A model generated the notes under the pieces. The model worked only from the letters and a program-made list of their open reading frames with translations, was not told the origin of the DNA and ran no database searches. From NCBI GenBank assembly GCA_002727315.1, contig PBWR01000011.1:1-64000 (forward strand): a stretch of 64,000 bases of DNA, given 5' to 3'. The stretch is from Alphaproteobacteria bacterium. Its GTDB lineage: Bacteria > Pseudomonadota > Alphaproteobacteria > UBA6615. Below, one piece after another: positions 26,312-35,697 of the stretch. A program made the position numbers and the translations under genes. Within the stretch, counting starts at the first letter, position 1; each line of letters opens with the position of its first letter.

Positions 26312-27772
26312 CTAACGCAAAAGAAAGGCCGGCGTGTGCTCATCTTTGCCGAATGCAGAATCGCCGTCATCATCATCGCTCTTGGGCTTGCCTGATCGGC
26401 TCTCATCCTTCGGCCTGGGCGTTCGGACCGGCTTGCATTGTTCGCGGACTTCTTTCTTCTTTGCGTCGGGTTTGCTGTTGGATTCCTTTGAAGATTCCGA
26501 TTTGCGGCGGCCGCGCCGGCGCCGGCGCGGGGCGTCGTCTTTGTCCTTGGTCTCGCGCTCTTCGCTCGCCTCTGTGACCGCGTCCTCCTGAACGTCTGCA
26601 GCGGCGGCATCGTTGTCAGGGGTTTCGGTGTCTTCGTCGGTGCGCACGGCTTCCGGAGATCCGATCGGCGGTATCGACTTGCCCAGCATCCGCTCGATCG
26701 CGCCGAGGAACTTGGCGTGGTCGCGGGTGCACAAGGTATAGGCATGGCCTTCCTTGCCCGCGCGGCCGGTGCGGCCGATCCGGTGAATATAGTCTTCCGC
26801 GTGCATCGGCACATCGAAGTTGAAGACATGGCTCATGTTGGCGATATCCAGGCCGCGCGCGGCGACATCGCTGGCCACCAGCAGCTCGATCTCACCATCG
26901 CGGAACTTGGCCAGCGTTTCCATGCGCGCCGTCTGATGCATGTCGCCGTGCAGACCCGCCGCATTGAAGCCGTGCGACTTGAGGGATTTCTCCAGCGTCG
27001 CGACATCGCGCTTGCGGTTGCAGAAGACGATCGCGTTCTTGACGTCGCTGTTGCGGATCAACTTGCGCAGTGCGGCGCGTTTTTCCCGGAAGCCGCCACT
27101 GACACGCAGAAGGCCCTGGGTCACGGTTTCTGCCGCAGAGGCCTGTGGCGCCACCTGCACCGTTCGAGGGTTCATCATGTAGGCGTCGGTCAGACGCTTG
27201 ATTTCCGCTGGCATGGTAGCCGAGAACATTGCGGTCTGACGAATGGCCGGAAGCAGCTTGATGATGCGTTCGACATCCGGGATGAAACCCATATCGAGCA
27301 TCCGGTCTGCTTCGTCGACCACCAGGACCTTGATGTCCGCGAGCAGCACCTTGCCGCGCTCGAAATGATCCAGCAGGCGCCCGGGCGTGGCGATCAGGAC
27401 GTCGACCCCGCGGTCGAGTTTCTCCTCCTGATCCGCAAAGGACACACCGCCGATCAGCAGTGCTTTGCTGAGTTTGTGGTTCTTACCGTAGATCTCAAAG
27501 TTTTCGGCCACCTGTGCCGCCAGTTCGCGGGTCGGTTCCAGGATCAGGGAGCGGGGCATCCGCGCCCTTGCACGGCCGGTAGAAAGAATCTCGATCATCG
27601 GCAGCGTGAAGCTGGCCGTTTTGCCGGTGCCCGTCTGGGCAATGCCGATGATATCGCGAGCCATCAGAAGGTGCGGGATAGCCTCAGCCTGAATGGGTGT
27701 CGGGGTCTCGTACCCCGCCTCGCCAATGGCGTTCAATAACGGGTCGCTCAGACCCAGGTCCTCAAATCGCAT
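26312..27772 (-). CDS. DEAD-box RNA helicase (RhlE-like)
   Basis: A 486-residue ATP-dependent RNA helicase. Motifs in order: Q motif ETPTPIQAEAIP, AQTGTGKTASF (motif I), PTRELAAQ (Ia), TPGRLLDH (Ib), VDEADRMLDMGF (II), FSATMPAEI (III), VASDVAARGLDI (V) and HRIGRTGRAG (VI). The last ~95 residues form a low-complexity tail, first acidic, then very rich in Arg, Lys and Ser, typical of RNA-binding extensions. Start ATG 27772 (MRFEDLGLSD) is the family start. It acts in ribosome assembly or mRNA turnover at low temperature. It diverges from the GT41 gene. Confidence 0.94.
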   Translation of the reverse strand: MRFEDLGLSDPLLNAIGEAGYETPTPIQAEAIPHLLMARDIIGIAQTGTGKTASFTLPMIEILSTGRARARMPRSLILEPTRELAAQVAENFEIYGKNHKLSKALLIGGVSFADQEEKLDRGVDVLIATPGRLLDHFERGKVLLADIKVLVVDEADRMLDMGFIPDVERIIKLLPAIRQTAMFSATMPAEIKRLTDAYMMNPRTVQVAPQASAAETVTQGLLRVSGGFREKRAALRKLIRNSDVKNAIVFCNRKRDVATLEKSLKSHGFNAAGLHGDMHQTARMETLAKFRDGEIELLVASDVAARGLDIANMSHVFNFDVPMHAEDYIHRIGRTGRAGKEGHAYTLCTRDHAKFLGAIERMLGKSIPPIGSPEAVRTDEDTETPDNDAAAADVQEDAVTEASEERETKDKDDAPRRRRRGRRKSESSKESNSKPDAKKKEVREQCKPVRTPRPKDESRSGKPKSDDDDGDSAFGKDEHTPAFLLR

Positions 27773-27897
27773 ATTGCTCGTCTGCGTAGAAATCACACTT
27801 GATCGCGTGTTGTGCGGAAAATGAGGGTGGCGGCGCGGAAAGTCCAGCGATTCCATATGCTATTGCATGGTCAATTGGTTTCTGGAAGAAAGCTGGA

Positions 27898-29922
27898 ATG
27901 GTTGAAAATTCGAGTGAACTCGACGCGATCGTCGCGGATGCGCGCCAAAAACACCGCGACGGCGCGCTGGCCGATGCGGCTTCGTTGTACGACACGGTGC
28001 TGGCGGAAGACCCCGACCATGTCGAGGCGCTGCACCTGAAAGGGATATTGTCCGCCCAGAAGGGGAATGTCGCCGAAGGGCTCGAACTGCTCGAACGCGC
28101 GGTGTTGCAGGCGCCGACCGACGCACGTGTGCGCGCCAATTACGCCAAGCTTCGCCTGGATACTGGCGATATTGCCGGTGCCGTCGAACAGTATCAGGCG
28201 GCACTGACGCATGCACCGGACGATGCCAACCTGCTGTACAACACGGCCGGTGCCCTGGTTAGCGCTGCGCGGGTTGGGGACGCCATCGATCATCTTGAAC
28301 GCGCCCGCACGATTTCGCCGGATCATGGCCGCGCGCTCGCCAACCTTGGAAACCTCTATCGGCAGGTGGGGCAACTGTCGGACTCCCGCGCCGTTCTGGA
28401 GCAGGCGGTCGCGGCAGCGCCCAATGAGGCCGAGGTGCAACACAGTCTCGGCGTCACGTTGGCGGCGCTGCTCGACTACAAGGCAGCGGCAGACCGGTTT
28501 AGGGAAGCGCTGGCCTGCGATCCTGGCTTTGTGCGCGCAGCGACACAGCTGTTCTACGTCAATCTCTATGCCTGCGACTGGGCGGACCGGGACAAGCTGA
28601 TTTCCAATTTTGTCCGGCTGGTTGAAAACGGCGGTGAGCTGATCGCTGAACTTTCTCCGATGGTCTCGCTGTTCCTGCCGTTCGAACAGCCGGGGCTCAA
28701 CGCCGTGGCCGCTGCACGGGCCGCCAGCTTGCGGCATCGCCAGCCCTCCATCCGTCCCGTCGTTGCCCCCGCGGCCCGCGATCGACTGCATGTCGGCTAC
28801 CTGTCGCCAGATCTGGGGCGGCACCCGGTGGGGCACTTGCTCGCGGATATACTGCCGCGCCATGACCGAGAACGGTTCGAGGTCTCGGCCTTTGCGTTGA
28901 AGCCGGCCGATGGCAGCGACGTTCAGAAAGCGATCTATGGGGGCATGGGACGGGTCGAGGATATATCTCAGGCCACCATGGAGGATGCGGTGGGCCGCAT
29001 CGTGGATGCAGGCGTCGATATCTTGGTCGATCTGAGTGGCTTCACCCGGGGTGGCAGACCGGAGATTCTCGCCGCCCGGTCAGCACCTCTGCAGATCGGC
29101 TGGCTTGGATACTGTGGCTCATCGGGCGGATTGAACGATGTTCTGCTCGCCGACGAAACGCTGGTGCATGCGGGTGAGGTTTCGCGCTTTTCGGACGCGG
29201 TGGCCCATATGCCCGGCACGTTCATGCCGCTCAACCGGTTCGACACCGCCGACACCGATGCCGGCGCGCGCTCCGACCACGGTTTACCCGACGACGGGTT
29301 CGTGTACTGCGCCTTCAACACCCCCACGAAGATCGACCCTGTCACGTTCGGCGCCTGGATGGATATTCTCGGGCGCGTCGATAACGCCGTTCTTTGGCTG
29401 CGCGATCATGCGGATGTGACGCGCCGAAACCTGACGGAAGCGGCGCGGCAGGCAGGCATCGATCCGGACCGGCTGGTATTCGCGCCCTTGCTCGATGAGA
29501 TGTCCGCCCACCTGGCGCGCCACGCGCACGCCGATCTGTTCCTCGACAGTTTTGTCTACGGCGCCCATTCGACGGCGGCTGATGCCATTGCCCAAGGCTT
29601 GCCGGTGTTGACCCTTGCCGGAGATGCAATGCCTTCGCGCGTCGGCGCCAGCCTCTGCCGGGCTCACCGGCTGGGTGATCTGGTTGCGGACAGCCCGGGT
29701 GCCTATGTGACAAAAGCCGTTTCGTTGGCCGAAGACGAAGCCGAACTCAAGGAAATGAAGAAGCGCGTCCGGCTGGCCGTGGAATCCGATGATTCCAGCG
29801 AACGGTTTGTTCGCAAGCTGGAGGGGGCTTATCAGCTTCTGTGGAACGTGGCCTGCGCCGGACAGCTTGAGCCGGGCGCGCTGGTGCGGATTGAGGCGGC
29901 ACCAGCCGGTGGCGGAGCGTGA
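27898..29922 (+). CDS. TPR-repeat O-GlcNAc-transferase-like glycosyltransferase (GT41/SPINDLY family)
   Basis: A 674-residue protein. The N-terminal ~260 residues are tetratricopeptide repeats (for example ADAASLYDTVLAEDPDHVEALHLKG). The C-terminal half is the SPINDLY/OGT catalytic domain: RLHVGYLSPDLGRHPVGH, VDILVDLSGFTRGGRPEILA, APLQIGWLGYCGSSG, FVYCAFNTPTKIDPVTF, LFLDSFVYGAHSTAADAIAQGLPVLTL, and SRVGASLCRA. These match GT41 enzymes that transfer GlcNAc (or fucose in SPY) to Ser/Thr of proteins. There is no signal peptide, so it is cytoplasmic. Start ATG 27898. The stop overlaps a truncated hydrolase start. Bacterial targets of such enzymes include flagellin-type and adhesin-type proteins, but none lies nearby. 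Confidence 0.9.
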   Translation: MVENSSELDAIVADARQKHRDGALADAASLYDTVLAEDPDHVEALHLKGILSAQKGNVAEGLELLERAVLQAPTDARVRANYAKLRLDTGDIAGAVEQYQAALTHAPDDANLLYNTAGALVSAARVGDAIDHLERARTISPDHGRALANLGNLYRQVGQLSDSRAVLEQAVAAAPNEAEVQHSLGVTLAALLDYKAAADRFREALACDPGFVRAATQLFYVNLYACDWADRDKLISNFVRLVENGGELIAELSPMVSLFLPFEQPGLNAVAAARAASLRHRQPSIRPVVAPAARDRLHVGYLSPDLGRHPVGHLLADILPRHDRERFEVSAFALKPADGSDVQKAIYGGMGRVEDISQATMEDAVGRIVDAGVDILVDLSGFTRGGRPEILAARSAPLQIGWLGYCGSSGGLNDVLLADETLVHAGEVSRFSDAVAHMPGTFMPLNRFDTADTDAGARSDHGLPDDGFVYCAFNTPTKIDPVTFGAWMDILGRVDNAVLWLRDHADVTRRNLTEAARQAGIDPDRLVFAPLLDEMSAHLARHAHADLFLDSFVYGAHSTAADAIAQGLPVLTLAGDAMPSRVGASLCRAHRLGDLVADSPGAYVTKAVSLAEDEAELKEMKKRVRLAVESDDSSERFVRKLEGAYQLLWNVACAGQLEPGALVRIEAAPAGGGA

Positions 29923-30053
29923 GCAATCTTGTCCTGATTCTCGGACTGCTCTGCAACGCCGATCTCTGGGCGCACCAGGTCGAGCATCTGTCCGATCTTG
30001 CAGTCTGCACAGTCGCGGACATCACCGGTGCGGGTTTTCGTCCGGGAACATAG
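29919..30053 (+). pseudogene. Truncated alpha/beta hydrolase, N-terminal stub
   Basis: GTG at 29919 overlaps the GT41 stop by four bases and opens a 44-codon frame: SNLVLILGLLCNADLWAHQVEHL, then AVCTVADITGAGF, ending in TAG at 30051-30053. The first ~35 residues look like the start of a small alpha/beta hydrolase (LVLLPGLLCDxxLW-type), but no nucleophile elbow follows. The 3' end overlaps the convergent lipoprotein gene. It is read as the stump of a gene once coupled to GT41 and removed by deletion. Confidence 0.5.
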
Positions 30054-30585
30054 CCAGAGTGAGCTGGATCATCAAGGCATCGAGTTTCTCCGACGCGGTC
30101 CCGTCTATGTCGCTTGCCCGTGCGATGGCATGTGACACTGAACTGTCCGACGAACAGAAGGCGCTCATCAACGGGACGGTGCCCGACGCGGGCGCGGCCA
30201 GTGCGATATCCTCGCCGGCGGTACAGAGTTTCGCGGGATCGCGGATCGCCTCGGGAGTGAAGGTGACGACCACGCGAAAACGAGCGGCTTGGGTCCGGGT
30301 TTTGGGGTTGGCCGCGAAATTGATGGGTATGCCCGACGTGCTGCCCTGCATGCTGTCGATGACTGCCGCTTCCAGAGTCGCGTGCGGTGCATCGAACGGG
30401 TTGCCGAGAACGGTCACCTTCATCTGATGATCGCCACCGCCCGCAGCCCTTGCTTCGGCAGGCTCATACTGGGTTGCGTAGTCGACCCGGGTGACGACGA
30501 TACCCAGTTGCGCGCAGGCCGTGAGTGCGACGAGCCCGCCGATGGCGAGGGTCGAGCGTAGCGGAAAACCGGAGTTCCTGTGCAT
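30022..30585 (-). CDS. Putative lipoprotein of unknown function
   Basis: A 187-residue protein with a lipoprotein signal peptide: basic start (MHRNSGFPLRS), hydrophobic stretch LAIGGLVALTAC and lipobox L-T-A-C with Cys at about 24. The mature part contains GNPFDAPHATLEAAVIDSMQG and RFRVVVTFTPEA, so it may form a beta-rich domain that sits in the outer membrane or periplasm. I recognise no family. It is monocistronic, between the hydrolase stub (with which it overlaps at the 3' end) and parE. Confidence 0.7.
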   Translation of the reverse strand: MHRNSGFPLRSTLAIGGLVALTACAQLGIVVTRVDYATQYEPAEARAAGGGDHQMKVTVLGNPFDAPHATLEAAVIDSMQGSTSGIPINFAANPKTRTQAARFRVVVTFTPEAIRDPAKLCTAGEDIALAAPASGTVPLMSAFCSSDSSVSHAIARASDIDGTASEKLDALMIQLTLAMFPDENPHR

Positions 30586-30728
30586 TTTGAAGTCCCGAGT
30601 GGATGTTGGGCCAATTCAGGTCGCAAAATGCCGGGCAAGCGGCGGTCCCGGCAGATACCGGTTCCATAAAGATAGTGTGTGGTCGGGTTTCGGCCAAATC
30701 CTGGCCGGGCAACTCTTCGTGATCGGCT

Positions 30729-32747
30729 CTAAATATCGATCTCGTCGACGAACTTGGCGTTGTCCTGGATGAAGCGGAACCGCAACTCCGCCTTCCGGCC
30801 CATCAGTTGCTCGACCAGCTGGGCCGTGGCCTTGGCCTCGCGCGCGTGCGCCTTGTCCGTATCGGTCGCACTGGGCAGTGCGACCTGGATCAGCTGCCGT
30901 TTCTCCGGATCCATTGTCGTTTCGCGCAGCTGGGCAGGTGGCATCTCGCCCAGGCCCTTGAAGCGGCTGATCTCGACCTTGCCGGACCCCGAGAAATGCT
31001 CGTCCATCAGGCGTTCCCGGTCGGCGTCGTCCAGCGCGTAGACCACATCGCCACCACGCGCCAGGCGATACAGCGGCGGGACGGCGAGGAACAGGTGCTC
31101 CTGGGTCACCAGCTCCGGCATCTCGCGATAGAAAAAGGTCATCAGCAGCGAGGCGATATGCGCCCCGTCAACATCGGCGTCAGTCATGATGACCACGCGT
31201 TCGTAGCGCAGCTTGTCGAGGTCGAAGGTCTTGCCCGATCCGCATCCCAGCGCCTGGATCAGGTCGCTCAGTTCCTGGTTCCCGCGCAGCTTGTCCGCCG
31301 AGGCGCTGGCCACGTTCAGGATCTTGCCGCGCAATGGCAGGATCGCCTGGGTTTCGCGGTGGCGTGCCTGCTTGGCAGAGCCGCCGGCGCTGTCGCCCTC
31401 GACGAGGAAGATTTCCGTCCCCTCGGCGCTGCCGCGCGTGCAGTCGGCGAGTTTTCCGGGCAGGCGTGACTTGCGGCCGGCGGTCTTGCGCTTGAAGGCT
31501 CGGTCCTCGCGTCGCCGTTTGCGTTCTTCCGCCCGTTCAATGGCCCATTCCAGCAGGGAATCCGCGTTCTGGCGGTCATTCGACAGATGGTGGTCGAAAT
31601 GGTCCTTGATCTGGGCCTCGACAAAGCGGGCCGCGTCGGGCATCGAAAGTTTTTCCTTCGTCTGCCCCTGGAACTGGGGTTCCGAGATGAACAGGGACAG
31701 GACAATGGCCGCGCCGTCGGCGATGTCGTCGGCCGTCAGCTGTGTCGCCTTGCGGTTGTTGGTCAGCTCGCCATAACCCTTCAGGCCGCGGGTCAGTGCG
31801 CCGCGAATGCCGGCCACATGGCTGCCGCCTTCCGGCGTCGGCACGGTGTTGCAGTAGGAACTGACGAAGCCTTCACCGTCTGCCGGCCAGCACACCGCCC
31901 ATTCGACCCGGCCCTTGCTGCCGTTCAGGTCGGCGCGTCCCGCGAAAATGTCAGCGCCCACAAGCGGCCGTTCGCCGACGGTCGAGCGCAGATAGTCGAG
32001 GATGCCGTCGGCGAACTGGAAGGCCTCGCTGTCGGGAAGCTCGGCGGCAGCCGCGATCTTGCTGTCGCACGACCAGCGAATCTCCACGCCAGGGAACAGG
32101 TAGGCCTTGGATTTGGCCATGTCGTACAGACGTTCCGCCCGGAATACCGCTTTCTCACCGAAGATGTCCGGGTCGGGCAGGAACGAGATCGTGGTGCCGC
32201 GCCGGTTCTGCACGGCCTTGAGTTTCTTCAGTTTGCCCTTCGACTTGCCGCGCGCGTAATCCTGCGCCCACAGCTGTTTGTCGCGTGCGACCTCAACGCG
32301 TAGGTTGGCCGCCAATGCGTTGACGACACTTAGTCCCACACCGTGCAGGCCGCCGGACGTCTGGTACACCTTGCCGTCGAATTTGCCGCCCGAATGGAGC
32401 GTCGTCAGGATCACTTCCAGTGCCGACTTGCTCTTGAACTTCGGATGCGGATCGACCGGAATTCCCCGACCATTGTCCGAAATCGAGAGCACGCCGTCGC
32501 CGTCGAGATCCATCTCGATCCTGTCGGCATGCCCGGCGACGGCTTCGTCCATCGCATTGTCGAGTATCTCGGCCGCCAGGTGGTGTAGTGCGCGTTCGTC
32601 GGTGCCGCCGATATACATTCCCGGGCGCCGCCGGACCGGCTCCAGGCCCTCGAGAACCTCGATATCCTGTGCGGTGTAGTCGCCGCCCGCGCCTGCTGCG
32701 TCGTCAAACAGGCCGGGATCTTCGACTTTTCGTTTTGCTCGCGCCAC
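30729..32747 (-). CDS. parE: DNA topoisomerase IV subunit B
   Basis: The ATPase subunit of topoisomerase IV (672 residues), which with ParC decatenates daughter chromosomes. GHKL ATPase motifs are seen: EILDNAMDEAVAG, SISDNGRGIPVDPHP, TSGGLHGVGLSVVNALA. The Toprim domain has EIFLVEGDSAGGSAKQ, PLRGKILNV and VIMTDADVDGAHI. The C-terminal zone has SRFKGLGEMPPAQL. Start GTG 32747 follows GCGAGG at 6 bases; an ATG at 32789 is possible but lacks a ribosome site. No parC is in the window, which is common in alphaproteobacteria. Confidence 0.95.
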   Translation of the reverse strand: MARAKRKVEDPGLFDDAAGAGGDYTAQDIEVLEGLEPVRRRPGMYIGGTDERALHHLAAEILDNAMDEAVAGHADRIEMDLDGDGVLSISDNGRGIPVDPHPKFKSKSALEVILTTLHSGGKFDGKVYQTSGGLHGVGLSVVNALAANLRVEVARDKQLWAQDYARGKSKGKLKKLKAVQNRRGTTISFLPDPDIFGEKAVFRAERLYDMAKSKAYLFPGVEIRWSCDSKIAAAAELPDSEAFQFADGILDYLRSTVGERPLVGADIFAGRADLNGSKGRVEWAVCWPADGEGFVSSYCNTVPTPEGGSHVAGIRGALTRGLKGYGELTNNRKATQLTADDIADGAAIVLSLFISEPQFQGQTKEKLSMPDAARFVEAQIKDHFDHHLSNDRQNADSLLEWAIERAEERKRRREDRAFKRKTAGRKSRLPGKLADCTRGSAEGTEIFLVEGDSAGGSAKQARHRETQAILPLRGKILNVASASADKLRGNQELSDLIQALGCGSGKTFDLDKLRYERVVIMTDADVDGAHIASLLMTFFYREMPELVTQEHLFLAVPPLYRLARGGDVVYALDDADRERLMDEHFSGSGKVEISRFKGLGEMPPAQLRETTMDPEKRQLIQVALPSATDTDKAHAREAKATAQLVEQLMGRKAELRFRFIQDNAKFVDEIDI

Positions 32748-32874
32748 GCTGGCCTCGCCAGAAAATAGACCTAACTTCGACCACACCATCACGGCCTGAA
32801 CCGTCGCGCACCGGCGGGTTCCACTCTGGTGATGATCGTGCTCAATATGTGTGATTCGCGCATGAGGTGACACT

Positions 32875-33276
32875 ATGAACGGAGACACGGAATCGCCGCA
32901 CGGCGAATTGTTTATCCAGACCGCTGCCATGCCGGCCGACACCAACGCCAATGGCGACATTTTCGGCGGCTGGCTGTTGTCCCAGATGGATATCGCCGGC
33001 GGTATTGCCGCACGCAACTATTCGGCCGGTCGGACGGTCACCATCGCGATCGAATCCATGACGTTCCGGAAGCCGGTCAAGGTCGGCGATGTCGTATCGT
33101 GCTACGCCGCGCTGGAGCGGGTCGGGAACACCTCGATGACCTGGCGGATCGAGGCCTGGTCCCTGCGCAGCGCCAGTTTCGTGCGCGAAAAAGTGACCGA
33201 AGGGGTGTTCACCTATGTGGCAATAGGAGCGGACGGGAAACCGCGACAGATTTCGCAGGAGACGCAGGATAAATGA
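32875..33276 (+). CDS. yciA: Acyl-CoA thioesterase, YciA family
   Basis: A 133-residue hotdog-fold thioesterase. The family signature is near residues 20-45: MPADTNANGDIFGGWLLSQMD (read in two blocks), with the catalytic Asp in NGDIFGG, followed by ESMTFRKPVKVGDVVSCYA. YciA hydrolyses a broad range of acyl-CoA esters, releasing CoA in the cytoplasm. Start ATG 32875 follows GAGGTGACACT. Its stop overlaps the next start by four bases (ATGA), coupling it to a small secreted protein. It diverges from parE. Confidence 0.92.
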   Translation: MNGDTESPHGELFIQTAAMPADTNANGDIFGGWLLSQMDIAGGIAARNYSAGRTVTIAIESMTFRKPVKVGDVVSCYAALERVGNTSMTWRIEAWSLRSASFVREKVTEGVFTYVAIGADGKPRQISQETQDK

Positions 33277-33614
33277 AACGCGCATTTGCGATCATGGCCG
33301 TCGGTATGGGGCTGTTGGCGGCCCCGGCGGCAGGGCAGGCGGGGGAGGCGGATGTGACCGCCGTCGCCGTTCGGACCGGCAGCACCTACACGTTCAATGT
33401 CACGGTGCGCCACGCCGACGAGGGCTGGGACCACTACGCCAACTCGGACAAGGCGTGGTTCACCGACCTCGACAACGTGGAGTGGGAGACCTTCTTCACC
33501 TTCGGTGCGTCGGACGCCTATCACGGCGATGACGATTCCGAGCGTGATTTGCGCATGTCGATCATCACCCACAAGGATGCCGCCGTCTGCTGCGACGGCG
33601 GCTGGCGCGTCTGA
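33273..33614 (+). CDS. Small secreted protein, possibly chimeric
   Basis: A 113-residue protein with a signal peptide (MKRAFAIMAVGMGLLAAPAAGQAG). Residues 25-57 (DVTAVAVRTGSTYTFNVTV, then RHADEGWDHYAN) look like a widespread family of small periplasmic proteins that normally continue with a long beta-rich part. Here the second half (residues 58-113) is unlike that continuation and ends in a Cys-Cys pair (AVCCDGGWRV). Either a recombination joined two genes or it is a divergent form. Its start overlaps the yciA stop (ATGA). The function is unknown. Confidence 0.6.
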   Translation: MKRAFAIMAVGMGLLAAPAAGQAGEADVTAVAVRTGSTYTFNVTVRHADEGWDHYANSDKAWFTDLDNVEWETFFTFGASDAYHGDDDSERDLRMSIITHKDAAVCCDGGWRV

Positions 33615-33624
33615 CCAACAGACA

Positions 33625-33656
33625 GAAAAAAGGCCCCGCCGGCTGGCGGGGCCTTC
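33625..33656. terminator. Bidirectional terminator between the small secreted protein and glnA
   Basis: An 11-bp stem, AAGGCCCCGCC/GGCGGGGCCTT, with loop GGCT lies between the convergent genes. Read on the minus strand it is followed by T6 (TTTTTTCTG), the stronger side, so it ends glnBA transcripts; on the plus strand the tail is CTTCATT, weaker. Confidence 0.8.
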
Positions 33657-33679
33657 TTCATTGGAAGGGTCCAGGTGGA

Positions 33680-35089
33680 CTAGGACGAGAAGTACATCTG
33701 GAACTCGATCGGATGCGGCGCCTCGAGAAACGCCGTGACCTCTTCCTGCTTCAGCTCGATATAGGCATCGATCTGATCGTCGGAGAAGACATCACCTTTC
33801 TTCAGGAAATCCCGGTCCGCATCGAGAGCAGCGATCGCCTCACCCAGGGATTCCGACACGGTCGGCACGCCCTCCAGCTCCTCGGCGGGCAGATCGTACA
33901 GGTCCTTGTCCATCGGGTCGCCCGGGTGGATCTTGTTCTCGATACCGTCGAGGCCGGCCATCAGCATGGCCGAGAACGCCAGATAGGGGTTCGCGGTGGC
34001 ATCAGGGAAACGCACCTCGACACGCTTGGCCTTCGGGTTGGTGGCAAACGGGATGCGGCAGGAGGCCGAGCGGTTGCGCGAGGAATAGGCGAGCAGCACG
34101 GGTGCTTCGAAGCCCGGGACGAGGCGCTTATAGCTGTTCGTCGTCGGGTTCGAGAAGGCGTTGATGGCCTTCGCATGCTTGATGATGCCGCCGATATAGT
34201 AGAGGCAGGTGTCCGACAGGTCGGCATAGCCCGAGCCGGCGAACAGCGGCTTGCTGTCCTTCCAGATCGACTGATGCACATGCATGCCCGAGCCGTTGTC
34301 GCCTGCGATGGGCTTCGGCATGAAGGTTGCCGTCTTGCCGTATTGGGCGGCGACGTTGTGCACGACATACTTGTAGATCTGCATCTGGTCGGCGGTCGCC
34401 AGCAGCGTGTCAAACTTTTGACCCAGCTCGTTCTGGCTCGGCGCCACCTCGTGATGGTGCTTCTCCATATCTATGCCCATCTGGATCGCGGTGGTTACCA
34501 TCTCGGCGCGTAGGTCGGTCATGGAGTCGACCGGCGGGACGGGGAAGTAGCCACCTTTGATACCCGGGCGATGGCCAAAGTTGCCTTCCGGAAAATCGGT
34601 GCCAGAATTGTAAGGGCCCTCGTCGCTGTCCACTTCGTAGAAGCTGCGCGACATGGAGACTTCGTAACGCACATCGTCGAACACGAAGAACTCGGCCTCC
34701 GGCCCGAAGAATGCGGTGTCGCCGACGCCACTGGACTCCATATAGGCCAGCGCCAGTCGGGCCGTGCTGCGCGGGTCGCGTGCGTAGGGCTCACCGGTCG
34801 ACGGCTCGAGGACGTCGCAGAACAGGATCAGCTGGGGCTGTGCCGTGAACGGGTCCATCACGGCCGTGCTCAGGTCCGGCATGAGGGTCATGTCGGATTC
34901 GTTGATGGCCTTCCAGCCGGCGATCGACGATCCGTCGAACATGATGCCGTCGGTCAGCAGGTCCTCATCGACGGTCGATACATGCTGCGCGGTGTGCTGC
35001 CACTTGCCGCGCGGGTCCGTGAACCGGAAGTCCACAAACTCGACGTCGTTCTCTTTGATCATGTCTAGGACTGTTTTTGTGTCCGACAT
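33680..35089 (-). CDS. glnA: Glutamine synthetase, type I
   Basis: The 469-residue dodecameric enzyme that makes glutamine from glutamate, ammonia and ATP. Typical stretches are [61 protein letters not shown] and NRSASCRIP, the last two in the active site. The adenylylation loop [17 protein letters not shown] carries the conserved Tyr, so activity should be controlled by GlnE under PII. It lies 69 bases downstream of glnB, and the pair ends in the terminator at 33625-33656. Confidence 0.97.
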   Translation of the reverse strand: MSDTKTVLDMIKENDVEFVDFRFTDPRGKWQHTAQHVSTVDEDLLTDGIMFDGSSIAGWKAINESDMTLMPDLSTAVMDPFTAQPQLILFCDVLEPSTGEPYARDPRSTARLALAYMESSGVGDTAFFGPEAEFFVFDDVRYEVSMSRSFYEVDSDEGPYNSGTDFPEGNFGHRPGIKGGYFPVPPVDSMTDLRAEMVTTAIQMGIDMEKHHHEVAPSQNELGQKFDTLLATADQMQIYKYVVHNVAAQYGKTATFMPKPIAGDNGSGMHVHQSIWKDSKPLFAGSGYADLSDTCLYYIGGIIKHAKAINAFSNPTTNSYKRLVPGFEAPVLLAYSSRNRSASCRIPFATNPKAKRVEVRFPDATANPYLAFSAMLMAGLDGIENKIHPGDPMDKDLYDLPAEELEGVPTVSESLGEAIAALDADRDFLKKGDVFSDDQIDAYIELKQEEVTAFLEAPHPIEFQMYFSS

Positions 35090-35158
35090 TTCTAGGCTCT
35101 CCTGTTCGTTCGGAAAAATTCTTTGCTTGGTTGCTGGTGGTGTTCGATTTCCGGGCCG

Positions 35159-35500
<342 letters not shown>

Positions 35501-35569
35501 TCACTGTCCTGCCTTCACCGCGTTGTTCATTCTACGCGCAGGCGACGGGCTGCGCCTACGCACTGGGCA

Positions 35570-35587
35570 TAGCATAACGCGTGCCAG
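35570..35587 (-). promoter_or_regulatory. Sigma-54 (RpoN) promoter of glnBA
   Basis: On the minus strand the sequence is CTGGCACGCGTTATGCTA, with GG and GC ten bases apart as RpoN requires (consensus TGGCACG-N4-TTGCA; the one core mismatch is A for T before TGC). It lies 73 bases upstream of the glnB start codon, in keeping with nitrogen control of glnBA in alphaproteobacteria. Confidence 0.7.
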
Positions 35588-35659
35588 ATGAGGGGCCCGC
35601 GCAATCCCCCGGATTTAGGGGAGTTTTCGTCGTGATACCAGCATTGATCCGGCGCAAAA

Positions 35660-35676
35660 TGCACAATAATTAGGCA
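35660..35676 (-). promoter_or_regulatory. Candidate NtrC-binding site upstream of glnBA
   Basis: On the minus strand TGCCTAATTATTGTGCA has the 17-base length and TGC/GTGCA ends of an NtrC site (consensus TGCACC-N5-GGTGCA). It lies ~70 bases upstream of the RpoN promoter, a normal enhancer distance. The inner bases match poorly. Confidence 0.4.
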
Positions 35677-35697
35677 CGACGCTCAATAAGTAGGCGC

